Shown: positions 1 through 6,551 of the stretch, piece by piece
How the letters are laid out: each line of letters opens with the position of its first letter
Numbering within the stretch: position 1 is the stretch's first letter
Assembly (NCBI GenBank): GCA_009787945.1
Contig: WQSI01000069.1
Coordinates: forward strand, 1-9,301
DNA: 9,301 nt
Direction of reading: 5' to 3'
Source of the DNA: Defluviitaleaceae bacterium
Lineage (GTDB): Bacteria > Bacillota > Clostridia > Lachnospirales > WRAX01
Position numbers and translations under genes: made by a program
Notes under the pieces: model-generated
What the model was told of the DNA's origin: nothing
What the model saw: only the letters and a program-made list of their open reading frames with translations
Database searches by the model: none

Positions 1-117
1 CAACCAGAAGCTCCAATACTACTTCCTGCACCACAAGCTCCAGCAACACCAGAGCCTGATGCTGCAGAATACTACAACCCAACCGAAGAATACTTCTACG
101 CCGACCCAGTTCTTTAA
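1..117 (+). CDS. C-terminal tail of an unrecognised Pro/Ala/Glu-rich protein (5' end outside the window)
   Basis: Frame 1 is open from the first base to a TAA at 115-117, giving 38 residues. The first half is rich in Pro, Ala and Glu (PAPQAPATPEP); the second is acidic and tyrosine-rich (EYYNPTEEYFYADPVL). Such low-complexity tails are common at the ends of secreted or surface proteins, but no domain is visible and I assign no function. A strong intrinsic terminator starts 33 bases after the stop, which supports this frame as the end of a transcription unit. Frame 2 is also open, to a TAG at 137-139, but gives a Gln/Thr-rich composition that looks less natural. No start codon can be placed. 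Confidence is moderate that the frame is coding. Confidence 0.6.
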   Translation, partial: QPEAPILLPAPQAPATPEPDAAEYYNPTEEYFYADPVL

Positions 118-149
118 TCTGATTGTGATTGATTTGTAGGATGTAATGT

Positions 150-177
150 AAAAACAACCCCTAACGGGGTTGTTTTT
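150..177 (+). terminator. Rho-independent terminator after the first gene
   Basis: A perfect 12-bp stem (150-161 with 166-177) closes a TAAC tetraloop. The core is CAACCCC/GGGGTTG, flanked by five A on the left and five T on the right, the T run serving as the U-tract. Because A and T tracts flank the GC core it could also work on the minus strand, but no minus-strand gene ends here. It insulates the amidase gene from the upstream gene. Confidence 0.9.
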
Positions 178-211
178 GTATACGCAATTTACTCTCATCT
201 CGCATACTATA
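178..211 (+). promoter_or_regulatory. Possible sporulation-sigma promoter of the amidase gene
   Basis: CATACTATA at 203-211 matches the sigma-K -10 consensus (CATANNNTA), and its first seven bases match the sigma-G -10 (CATNHTA). A GTATA at 178-182 fits the sigma-G -35 pattern (GHATR), but the 20-base gap is about two longer than usual. An AC at 182-183 is likewise about two bases too far for sigma-K. A sigma-A reading is weaker: TATAAA at 208-213 has no -35 at 17 bases. The -10 resemblance is seen; the sigma assignment is inference. Confidence 0.3.
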
Positions 212-239
212 AAGCAAACATTTTTATGAGGCGAGATGA
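195..239. repeat. 9-bp inverted repeat around the amidase promoter and leader
   Basis: TCATCTCGC (195-203) is the exact reverse complement of GCGAGATGA (231-239), with 27 bases between. The left arm touches the -10-like box and the right arm abuts the GAGG that would serve as Shine-Dalgarno sequence for the ATG at 244. It could be a dimeric regulator's operator, or in a read-through RNA a hairpin masking the ribosome binding site. It could also be chance. Confidence 0.4.
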
Positions 240-243
240 TAAA

Positions 244-1401
244 ATGACACATCCATACCCAGGTACACCTCAACGCAACGGCTCTACAGGTGATGCCGTG
301 CGTATTATTCAAGAAGCCCTAAATGCCCTTGGTGCGACCAGCCCGCCCTTAGTGGTAGACGGCAACTTTGGCGCAAGAACCGAAGCGGCTGTGCGCAATT
401 TCCAGTGGCAGTCTGGGCTTAACAGCGATGGCGTGGTGGGTCCGTTAACATGGGCGGAGCTTATGCGCCAGTGGGAAATCGTGACAAATCCCCCTCCCCT
501 TTGCCATTTTGATTATACCGTTGTGTCGGGTGACACCTTATGGCGGCTTTCCCAGCGATACGGTGTTACGGTTGATGCCATACGCGATGCAAACGGCATG
601 ACAAGCGACATGCTGACAGTAGGTATGATGCTTAAAATACCCTGCTGCGGCAGTGTGACGCCGACGCCACCAACACCTCCCGCCCCTCCTACGCCGCCGC
701 CAATACCTTCCAGAACCATCGTCCTTGACCCAGGGCATGGCGGAAGCGACTCAGGAGCAGTCCAAGGCAGCCGCATGGAAAAAAATGATACCTTGCGGAT
801 GGCGCTTGCCGTTCAGCAGATTTTGCAAAGCATGGGGCAAAAAGTTGTTATGACCCGCACCACAGACACTTTTGTGACCCTAGCCGACCGCAGTGTAATA
901 TCCAACGAAAATAATGCGGATATTTTTGTGTCCATCCACAGAAACTCTAGTGTAAATCCAAATGCTAACGGAGTGGAAAATTATGTATTTACCACTGCCC
1001 CGTCAACAAATGTGCTATATGCCCAGACGGTGCTGTCCCATGTTGTAAACGCTGGGGTGCAAAATAACAATGGTGTTATCCGCGCTAATTTCGCGGTTTT
1101 GCGCAACACCACAGCCCCTGCCATGCTGTTGGAGCTTGGGTATATCACCAACGCCCGCGATAATGAGCTATTTGACCAGAATTTCAACGCCTACGCAAAC
1201 GCTATAGCAAATGGAATTTTAGAGGCGTTGGGAGGCCCAACTATGCCGCCACCCAGCTACTTCTTTTACACGGTGCTGGCAAGCGACAGCCTTTGGTCCA
1301 TTTCTCAGCGGTTCGGCACAACGGTCGCCGCAATACGTAATTTAAATCACCTAACCAGTGACAACCTTATCACCAACCAAGTGTTGAAAATACCATCATA
1401 A
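244..1401 (+). CDS. N-acetylmuramoyl-L-alanine amidase with PG-binding and two LysM domains
   Basis: This predicted zinc amidase cuts the bond between MurNAc and L-alanine in peptidoglycan. From the ATG at 244 it has 385 residues: a PG_binding_1 domain (about 16-76, DGNFGARTEAAVRNFQ), LysM1 (91-133, SGDTLWRLSQRYG), a proline-rich linker (139-156), Amidase_3 (158-330) and LysM2 (342-384). Expected zinc and catalytic residues are present: H165 in DPGHGG, E179, H232 in SIHRN and E297 in LLELGYITN. I see no signal peptide or membrane segment, as in mother-cell or phage-type lytic amidases. The ATG at 244 is preferred because GAGG (228-231) lies 12 bases upstream, a rather long spacing; an in-frame ATG at 226 adds six residues but lacks a ribosome binding site. 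The gene stands alone between a terminator and convergent comF. Amidase function is near certain; the physiological role is not. Confidence 0.93.
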   Translation: MTHPYPGTPQRNGSTGDAVRIIQEALNALGATSPPLVVDGNFGARTEAAVRNFQWQSGLNSDGVVGPLTWAELMRQWEIVTNPPPLCHFDYTVVSGDTLWRLSQRYGVTVDAIRDANGMTSDMLTVGMMLKIPCCGSVTPTPPTPPAPPTPPPIPSRTIVLDPGHGGSDSGAVQGSRMEKNDTLRMALAVQQILQSMGQKVVMTRTTDTFVTLADRSVISNENNADIFVSIHRNSSVNPNANGVENYVFTTAPSTNVLYAQTVLSHVVNAGVQNNNGVIRANFAVLRNTTAPAMLLELGYITNARDNELFDQNFNAYANAIANGILEALGGPTMPPPSYFFYTVLASDSLWSISQRFGTTVAAIRNLNHLTSDNLITNQVLKIPS

Positions 1402-1406
1402 ATGCT

Positions 1407-2063
1407 TTACGCTCTCGCGAAGGCAATTAGGTCAACATGGGTTGCTCCTGCGGATTTTAAAACTTTGGCACACTCGACTGCAGTTGAGCCAGTGGTAAAA
1501 ACATCATCGACCAAGATAATGCGCTTGCCAACAACATCAAAACCCTGTTTCACGCCAATTGCATCAGCCAAATTGCTTGCACGCTGTTCACGGCTTAGGT
1601 GAAACTGTTTTTCGGTATCCCGCAACCGCGAAAGACCATCCATAGCGGGAATTTTCAGCAAAAGCGACAGCTCCAGAGCCAATTCCGAAGCTTGATTAAA
1701 CCCCCTATCCCGCTGTCGGTTTGGATGAAGGGGAACGGGCAGCAAAAAATCCCCATAAACATCAGGGAAACGGCTATATATCGCCCTCGCCATTGGTTTC
1801 GCGAGGGCTTTTGCGCCGCCATATTTAAAACGATGCACCACATGCTGTACTTCATCTCCATAAACATATGGTATATATAGCCAGTTAAGATTTTCCACAT
1901 AATGTTCATCGCTGGTTATCTCAAATTCGCAGTTTAAACAGACAAAAGCCTGTTTGTCGTCCATCACTCGGCGGCAAAACAGGCATTTGTTGGGATAAAT
2001 GACAGAATAGACCGCCCTTAGCGCATCAGTGGCTCTGCTCCTCTTCAACATAAAGTTGTTCAT
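1407..2063 (-). CDS. comF: ComF family phosphoribosyltransferase-like protein
   Basis: The 218-residue product has the ComF layout: an N-terminal zinc-finger-like pair of CxxC motifs (C27/C30 and C42/C45), the RFKYGG segment near residue 78, PVPLHPNRQRDRGFNQA at 109-125, and a phosphoribosyltransferase PRPP-loop, IILVDDVFTTGST, at 182-194. In naturally competent bacteria ComF acts in the cytoplasm during uptake of single-stranded DNA; in many non-competent species its role is unknown. The start at 2063 overlaps the end of recD2 by 38 bases and has AGAGAGG four bases upstream, a short spacing. An ATG at 2051 is possible but has no site at a proper distance. The overlap implies translational coupling with recD2. 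The stop lies only 5 bases from the convergent amidase stop. Length is normal for the family. Confidence 0.93.
   Translation of the reverse strand: MNNFMLKRSRATDALRAVYSVIYPNKCLFCRRVMDDKQAFVCLNCEFEITSDEHYVENLNWLYIPYVYGDEVQHVVHRFKYGGAKALAKPMARAIYSRFPDVYGDFLLPVPLHPNRQRDRGFNQASELALELSLLLKIPAMDGLSRLRDTEKQFHLSREQRASNLADAIGVKQGFDVVGKRIILVDDVFTTGSTAVECAKVLKSAGATHVDLIAFARA
1783..1812 (+). terminator. GC-rich hairpin plus T4, antisense to comF: possible terminator for amidase read-through
   Basis: GCCCTCGC (1783-1790) pairs perfectly with GCGAGGGC (1801-1808) around a 10-base loop, followed by TTTT at 1809-1812. On the plus strand this has intrinsic-terminator form, though the T-tract is short. It lies about 380 bases beyond the amidase stop, inside comF. 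The arms encode Ala-Leu-Ala and Ala-Arg-Ala of ComF, so the symmetry may be a by-product of coding. Confidence 0.3.
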
Positions 2064-4305
2064 AAAACCTCTCTAAACGATAGCTTAGTGCGGTGTGGCG
2101 CACGCTTTCCCGCACATTATCCACCATGCGGTTTATAGTTCCCTCTACCCCCACGATAACCACCAGCTTTTTTGCTCTTGTTACGGCTGTGTAAAGCAAA
2201 TTTCGGTTAAATAGCAGGGGAGTTCCGCTGTGCAAAGGCAAAATCACCACATCATACTCCGAACCTTGGGATTTGTGAATGGTGATTGCATAAGCCAACA
2301 CAAGCTCTTCCAACTGCTTAAAGGGGTAGTCAACAATTTTGTCGTCATAAAATGCCACCCTCATAATGCGGTTGGTGTTGTCAATAAATTCCACCAAGCC
2401 CTCATCCCCGTTAAAAACGCCAAGTCCTTCTTCCAGGACAATGCTATCATCACCTAATATTTTCCATTCAGTTTGATAGTTGTTTTTAATCTGCATAACC
2501 TTATCGCCTTCGCGAAACAGGGTAAAGCCCACCTGTTTCTCGCTTTTATGGGGGTCGGCAGGGTTTAGCTTTTCTTGCAGAACTTTGTTAAGATTTTCAA
2601 CACCACATAAAGTCTTGCGCTGTGGACAGAGAACTTGAATATCCTTAATTGGCGATGCCCCAGTGAAGCTTGGCAAGCGGCGCAAATTCAGGTCTGCCAC
2701 AATATCTGGCACATGCCCCATTCTCGGCTCTTTAATAAAGAAAAAGTCGTTAGTTCTCTCGTTGATAATGGGATATTCCCCGCGGTTAATGCGGTGGGCA
2801 TTCATTACAATTGCACTTTCCTGACCTTGGCGAAAAATTTCGTCCAGATACACAACAGGAATTTTGCCGCTGGAGATAATGTCCTTTAGCACATTGCCAG
2901 GTCCAACCGAAGGCAGCTGGTTCACATCCCCCACTAAAATCAGGCGGGTTTTGTCGTTCATTGCCTTTAACAAGCGGAACAGCAACATAGAATATACCAT
3001 GCTTGCCTCGTCCATTATGATGCAGTCCGCCTTAATTTTCATATCCTCGTCCACCTCGCCTTGCACATTGTCGGCTTCCACCTGATAAAGCCCCAGAAGG
3101 CGGTGGATTGTAGCGGCTGGCTTGCCTGTTGCTTCGTTCATGCGCTTTGCCGCCCTGCCTGTAGGCGCACACAAAGAAACCCGCTGACCCAATTTGTCAA
3201 GCATGGCGATAATCGTCTTAATCGTTGTTGTTTTACCAGTACCAGGGCCGCCAGTTATAACCACAACACCGTGATTCATGGCTTCTTTTACAGCGGCTTT
3301 CTGCATATGGGCAAGCTTGATGCCTTCTGCCCGCTCTACCCTCTCAATTTCCCGTTCCACGTGCAACGTAGATGCGGTATTTATACGGCTAATTTCCAAC
3401 AAACGGCGGGCTATGTAAACCTCGCTGTGGTAGTAGGCAGAAAGATAAATCATATGTTCGTCAGCAATTTTGTCCTGTTTAATGTCGCCGCTCACCTGCA
3501 TTTCCAACAATTGGTTTTCGATGTCGCCCATATCTGCGTCAAGCAAATTAACAACCCGCCCAAGGAGGCTTTCCCTTGGCAGGCAAACATGCCCTTCTCC
3601 AAGTCCTTCAAGCAAAATATGCCCAATCCCCGCTGTAATGCGATAAGGGCTATTAAAAGCAATGCCGATTTTGCTTGCGATTCCGTCGGCAATTTTAAAG
3701 CCTATTCCAAAAACCTCCCGCGCTAACACATAAGGGTTGTTTTTCACGACGTCAATCGCCTGACCGCCATAACGCTTCATCACTTTTTCACACTGGCTTA
3801 CAGTAAGCCCAAGGGATTGCAGGTACATAATGGAATTACGAGCCGCCCCCTTCTCTGCAAAGGCTTCGCCAATCTCCATTGCTTTTTCGTAAGTGATGCC
3901 CTTAATTTCCGCCAACAGCGCGGGGTTTTGCTCCAACACTTGAAAGGTTTGCAAGCCAAATTTTTCAACAATGGTGGCGGCGCGCTTTTTGCCGATTCCC
4001 TTGATGCTTCCTGATGCCAAATAAGCTTCCATGCCGCTAACGGTTTGGGGCAAAATCCGCTCCACCACAGTGGCTTTAAATTGCTCACCATAACTTGGAT
4101 GATTGGTAAAAGTTCCGTAAACCTTCACATCTTCACCCAGAGAAACGCCACTGCCTGCGGTGCAGACCACTTCCTCCGAATTGCCAAGCTCGTCCTCCAC
4201 AAACATAGAAAAAACCGTGTAATCGCCGTCATCACTGGCATAAATCACACGTTCAACTGTTCCTTCTAATTGCTCTAAATCTTGCAAGTTATCAAAATTG
4301 TCCAT
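2026..4305 (-). CDS. recD2: ATP-dependent DNA helicase of the RecD2 (RecD-like) family
   Basis: This SF1B 5'-3' DNA helicase of the RecD2 type, which acts without RecB or RecC, has 759 residues from the ATG at 4305. It shows an N-terminal OB-like region (about 14-85, LEGTVERVIY), helix-hairpin-helix segments (SIKGIGKKRA near 100, AEIKGITYEKA near 132), Walker A GGPGTGKT (352-359), motif II DEAS (432-435), motif III GDVNQLPSVGPG (459-470), HKSQGSEYD (677-685) and VTRAKK (708-713). All motifs look intact. An upstream ATG at 4344 would add a Gly-rich stretch (MGGGGFPSPSFVI) untypical of the family, and a terminator-like hairpin overlaps it. Neither start has a clear ribosome binding site. The family works in DNA repair and replication-fork maintenance. 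It follows flgJ directly and its 3' end overlaps comF. Confidence 0.95.
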   Translation of the reverse strand: MDNFDNLQDLEQLEGTVERVIYASDDGDYTVFSMFVEDELGNSEEVVCTAGSGVSLGEDVKVYGTFTNHPSYGEQFKATVVERILPQTVSGMEAYLASGSIKGIGKKRAATIVEKFGLQTFQVLEQNPALLAEIKGITYEKAMEIGEAFAEKGAARNSIMYLQSLGLTVSQCEKVMKRYGGQAIDVVKNNPYVLAREVFGIGFKIADGIASKIGIAFNSPYRITAGIGHILLEGLGEGHVCLPRESLLGRVVNLLDADMGDIENQLLEMQVSGDIKQDKIADEHMIYLSAYYHSEVYIARRLLEISRINTASTLHVEREIERVERAEGIKLAHMQKAAVKEAMNHGVVVITGGPGTGKTTTIKTIIAMLDKLGQRVSLCAPTGRAAKRMNEATGKPAATIHRLLGLYQVEADNVQGEVDEDMKIKADCIIMDEASMVYSMLLFRLLKAMNDKTRLILVGDVNQLPSVGPGNVLKDIISSGKIPVVYLDEIFRQGQESAIVMNAHRINRGEYPIINERTNDFFFIKEPRMGHVPDIVADLNLRRLPSFTGASPIKDIQVLCPQRKTLCGVENLNKVLQEKLNPADPHKSEKQVGFTLFREGDKVMQIKNNYQTEWKILGDDSIVLEEGLGVFNGDEGLVEFIDNTNRIMRVAFYDDKIVDYPFKQLEELVLAYAITIHKSQGSEYDVVILPLHSGTPLLFNRNLLYTAVTRAKKLVVIVGVEGTINRMVDNVRESVRHTALSYRLERFYEQLYVEEEQSH

Positions 4306-4311
4306 AATCAC

Positions 4312-4338
4312 AAAAGAGGGCGAAGGAAAACCGCCCCC
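4312..4338 (-). terminator. Possible weak intrinsic terminator between flgJ and recD2
   Basis: Read on the minus strand, GGGGGCG (4338-4332) can pair with CGCCCTC (4322-4316) over 7 bp including one G-U, with a 9-base loop, followed by TTTT (4315-4312). It lies just after the flgJ stop and just before the preferred recD2 start at 4305. It may attenuate flagellar transcription into recD2. The short T-tract and the wobble pair make it weaker than the other terminators here. Confidence 0.4.
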
Positions 4339-4349
4339 GCCCATTATTT

Positions 4350-4739
4350 TTATTGTTCGTCAACTGGTGCGCCATACTCGCCCACTAAAGCCGTTTGCAA
4401 AGGGGTTTGTTGGGCTGTCATCTGGGCAAAAATCTGCTGGGCAAGACCAATGCCTCCACCGCCAATTACTGCATTTCTAGCGGTAATTTCGTCTATCATA
4501 TCCTGAAAAATCTCCTCAGTTTGACCACGAGGCAAAATCCCATTATCTGTATTTACAGTGGCGCGCATGGCACGGAATAGCTGTTGTATAAAATGGGTTT
4601 CAAACTCTTGAGCTGCCGCCAACAATGCCGCGTCATCACCACTTAAACGAGCGGCAGAAAGGTTGTCAATAGGGCTTCTTGTTTGGGTTTGAAAAATTGC
4701 GTTTTGCATCATCAAATCACTAGAGCTTGGAATTTGCAC
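4350..4739 (-). CDS. flgJ: FlgJ-type rod-binding protein (rod-binding domain only)
   Basis: The 129-residue protein matches the N-terminal rod-binding (rod cap) domain of FlgJ: an Asp/Ala-rich lead into AAQEFETHFIQQLFRAMRATV (about residues 42-62), then EEIFQDMIDEITARNAV and GIGLAQQIFAQM toward the C-terminus. It lacks the glucosaminidase domain found at the C-terminus of proteobacterial FlgJ, which is normal for Bacillota. Its expected role is helping rod subunits assemble across the wall. The start is GTG at 4739, fixed by GAGGTG (4746-4751) six bases upstream; that site overlaps the flgG stop region, so the two genes are probably coupled. A second in-frame Met is at residue 10 but without a site. 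There is no signal peptide. It directly follows flgG, as expected for a rod operon. Confidence 0.88.
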   Translation of the reverse strand: MQIPSSSDLMMQNAIFQTQTRSPIDNLSAARLSGDDAALLAAAQEFETHFIQQLFRAMRATVNTDNGILPRGQTEEIFQDMIDEITARNAVIGGGGIGLAQQIFAQMTAQQTPLQTALVGEYGAPVDEQ

Positions 4740-4745
4740 CTACAT

Positions 4746-4751
4746 CACCTC
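4746..4751 (-). promoter_or_regulatory. Ribosome binding site fixing the GTG start of flgJ
   Basis: On the minus strand GAGGTG ends six bases before the GTG at 4739. It lies between the flgG stop (4753-4755) and flgJ. The nearby ATG in this stretch is followed at once by TAG, which leaves GTG as the only sensible start. Confidence 0.7.
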
Positions 4752-4752
4752 A

Positions 4753-5574
4753 TTATCTTCTTAGTTGATTAGCCTGTTGCAGCATCTCATCAGACGCTTG
4801 AATCACGCGGGAATTAACCTCATAGGCACGTTGAGCCACAATAAGGCGCACCATCTCCTCAGCCAAGTTCACATTGGAAGATTCAAGCATACCCTGCATC
4901 AGGCGGGAAGTTACAGTGGTTTCACCGTCTGATTCCAGCATGGCTTCACCAGAGGCGGCTGTTGCTAAAAACAGGTTTCTGCCAATAGCTTCCAAACCTT
5001 GGACATTAGGAAATTGCACCATGGCAATTTGAAGTCCTTCGTCAACCATTTCCCCTTCTGGGCTTGTGAAAAGAATCGTGCCGTCATCACTAACAGCCAT
5101 GGTAAGGATATTAAGCTCCTCACCAAACTCAATAAACTCTCCGTCAATGCCTAAAATAGGCAGACCTTCGCTTGTTACAAGCATTAAGCCGCCGCCTTCC
5201 ATAGGGCTAAGACGGAAATTGCCGTCACGGCTGTAAGCCACCGTATCCAAATCTGTTTGCACCATGAAAAATCCAGGGCCATTTATAGCAAAATCAAATT
5301 GATTGTCAGTTCTTTCCAAATTGCCCATTTCAAAAACGCGAGAGGTAGCAATAGGGCGCACACCAAGACCAACCTGCAAATTTGTTGGACCTTGAACCAT
5401 TGTAGCCTGGTCCATAGTGGCACGGCGCATGGTCTGGTATAAAAGGGATTGAAACTCCAACCTTTCTTTTTTAAATGCCGTGGTATTTACATTCGCAAGG
5501 TTGTGCGAAATCACATCAACATTTGTCTGCTGGGCAGTCATGCCGCTGGCGGCAGTCCATAATGAACGCATCAT
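4753..5574 (-). CDS. flgG: Flagellar distal-rod protein FlgG
   Basis: The 273-residue protein carries the flagellar axial-protein signatures. The N-terminus is MMRSLWTAASGMTAQQTNVD followed by ISHNLANVNTTAFKKE, and the C-terminus is LESSNVNLAEEMVRLIVAQR then AYEVNSRVIQASDEMLQQAN; these are the coiled-coil-forming ends of FlgG. The middle contains the GPGFFMVQTD and YSRDGNFRLS segments typical of FlgE/F/G proteins. It would be exported by the flagellar type III apparatus and polymerise into the distal rod. The start at 5574 has GAGGGGG nine bases upstream; the next codon is also ATG. It begins 17 bases after flgF ends. One mild oddity is TTAF where the family usually has TTGF. In Bacillus subtilis the equivalent paralogue is called FlhP. 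Confidence 0.93.
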   Translation of the reverse strand: MMRSLWTAASGMTAQQTNVDVISHNLANVNTTAFKKERLEFQSLLYQTMRRATMDQATMVQGPTNLQVGLGVRPIATSRVFEMGNLERTDNQFDFAINGPGFFMVQTDLDTVAYSRDGNFRLSPMEGGGLMLVTSEGLPILGIDGEFIEFGEELNILTMAVSDDGTILFTSPEGEMVDEGLQIAMVQFPNVQGLEAIGRNLFLATAASGEAMLESDGETTVTSRLMQGMLESSNVNLAEEMVRLIVAQRAYEVNSRVIQASDEMLQQANQLRR

Positions 5575-5591
5575 AATTGTTATCCCCCTCG

Positions 5592-6374
5592 TTATCCTCT
5601 TGCAATCTCGTTAACGGCTTGCCTCAAAGTTTCGTCCTGCATTTGTATCATGCGGGAATTTGCTTCGTAAGCCCTTGAAATGGCAATCATCGTCACCATC
5701 TCCTGGACGGTATTAACATTTGATGTTTCTAAATATCCCTGCAAAATCCGCCCTACAAAAGACGTTTCCACAGCCTCTGGTATGGCAGTATAAAGATTGT
5801 GCCCAAAGGGGCGCAAGTCTGCCAAACTTTCAAAGGATGTCATGGATAGAGTGGCAATTTGCTCGCCAGCCACCATAACTTCACCGTTTTGACCTATCAA
5901 AAATTCCCCTTCAGGAATAGTAATGCGCGAGCCGCTTGCATCAAGAACAGCAAAGCCCCCCATGGTCACCAAAGTGCCATCTGCCGCAATTGTAAAAGAC
6001 CCATCACGGGTAAACATTTGGGTGGCTTGTCCTTCTGAATTTATATGTTCAACACGGAAAAAGCCGTCACCAACCACGGCAAGGTCAAAATCCGCACCTG
6101 TTCTGTTAAGTTGTCCCGCAGAAAAATCTCTATGGACTGTATTTATTGTAGCGCCTAAAGACATGGGGCCTAACATTCCGTTAGCGATGACATTTAAGCC
6201 GCGCATTTCATAATCACGCACACGCTGCGCCAAAACGTCAGAAAAAGCTTGGGTTACGACAATATCCCGCCGAAAGCCTGTTGTGGAAGCGTTGGCAAGG
6301 TTATTACTCGCCGCATCCAGTCGCTTTTGTTGAATCCCCATACCAATTGCAGATGTATATAAACCTCTTATCAT
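5592..6374 (-). CDS. flgF: Flagellar rod protein, FlgF/FlgG family (FlhO-like)
   Basis: The 260-residue protein is a paralogue of its downstream neighbour. It opens with MIRGLYTSAIGMGIQQKRLD and SNNLANASTTGFRRD, has the central VVGDGFFRVE and FTRDGSFTIAADG segments, and ends with YLETSNVNTVQEMVTMIAIS, RAYEANSRMIQMQDETLRQA. These are the Flg_bb_rod and Flg_bbr_C regions. Being first of two tandem rod genes and shorter than FlgG, it is best called FlgF (FlhO in B. subtilis naming); FlgG-like is the alternative. It would be exported through the flagellar apparatus to form the proximal or middle rod. The start at 6374 is fixed by AGGAGGA (6384-6390) nine bases upstream. It heads the flgF-flgG-flgJ cluster behind a good sigma-A-type promoter. 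Confidence 0.88.
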   Translation of the reverse strand: MIRGLYTSAIGMGIQQKRLDAASNNLANASTTGFRRDIVVTQAFSDVLAQRVRDYEMRGLNVIANGMLGPMSLGATINTVHRDFSAGQLNRTGADFDLAVVGDGFFRVEHINSEGQATQMFTRDGSFTIAADGTLVTMGGFAVLDASGSRITIPEGEFLIGQNGEVMVAGEQIATLSMTSFESLADLRPFGHNLYTAIPEAVETSFVGRILQGYLETSNVNTVQEMVTMIAISRAYEANSRMIQMQDETLRQAVNEIARG

Positions 6375-6435
6375 TAGGCACTATCCTCCTAAAATTCACA
6401 CAAAATATAGATAAAAATACATAATGCACCAAATA

Positions 6436-6464
6436 AGTATACCACAGAATTTAGTATGGCGCAA
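6436..6464 (-). promoter_or_regulatory. Sigma-A-type promoter of the flgF-flgG-flgJ cluster
   Basis: On the minus strand TTGCGC (6464-6459) and TATACT (6441-6436) are separated by exactly 17 bases, with an extended -10 TGG just before TATACT. Transcription would start near 6429, leaving about 55 bases of leader before flgF. I see no sigma-D-type flagellar promoter (TAAA/GCCGATAA) in the intergenic region. Confidence 0.75.
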
Positions 6465-6474
6465 CCCCTTAAAT

Positions 6475-6544
6475 AAAATTCTCCAAAGTTTTTGTTTATT
6501 TTTTTGAAAATTCATGTATAATTATATGTAAGAGAATTTTGGAG
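6475..6544. repeat. Overlapping inverted repeats flanking the murC promoter
   Basis: AAAATTCT (6475-6482) is the reverse complement of AGAATTTT (6533-6540), and CTCCAAA (6481-6487) is the reverse complement of TTTGGAG (6538-6544). The right arms reach into the murC ribosome binding site. The left arms lie upstream of the likely transcription start, so a DNA-level role or chance is more likely than an RNA hairpin. Confidence 0.25.
6492..6522 (+). promoter_or_regulatory. Probable promoter of murC
   Basis: A perfect TATAAT lies at 6517-6522, about 7 bases before an expected start near 6529. The best -35 candidate, TTGTTT at 6492-6497, is 19 bases away, slightly long. The better hexamer TTGAAA (6504-6509) is only 7 bases from TATAAT and cannot pair with it. 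A GGAGG at 6541-6545 gives murC a strong ribosome binding site. Confidence 0.55.
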
Positions 6545-6551
6545 GAAAATT

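Noticed and set aside
19..312. 97-codon minus-strand frame, Trp/Cys/Val-rich
   Set aside because: It crosses a strong terminator and the start of the amidase gene, and the composition is unlike a real protein.
1599..1909. Open frames on both strands inside comF
   Set aside because: They overlap the conserved ComF frame and show no domain of their own.
3061..3726. 221-codon plus-strand open frame
   Set aside because: It is antisense to recD2, whose conserved helicase motifs run through the region. The translation has no recognisable domain and no convincing ribosome binding site.
6504..6522. TTGAAA plus TATAAT as a murC promoter pair
   Set aside because: The spacer is only 7 bases, so the two boxes cannot be used together; a more distant TTGTTT was considered instead.
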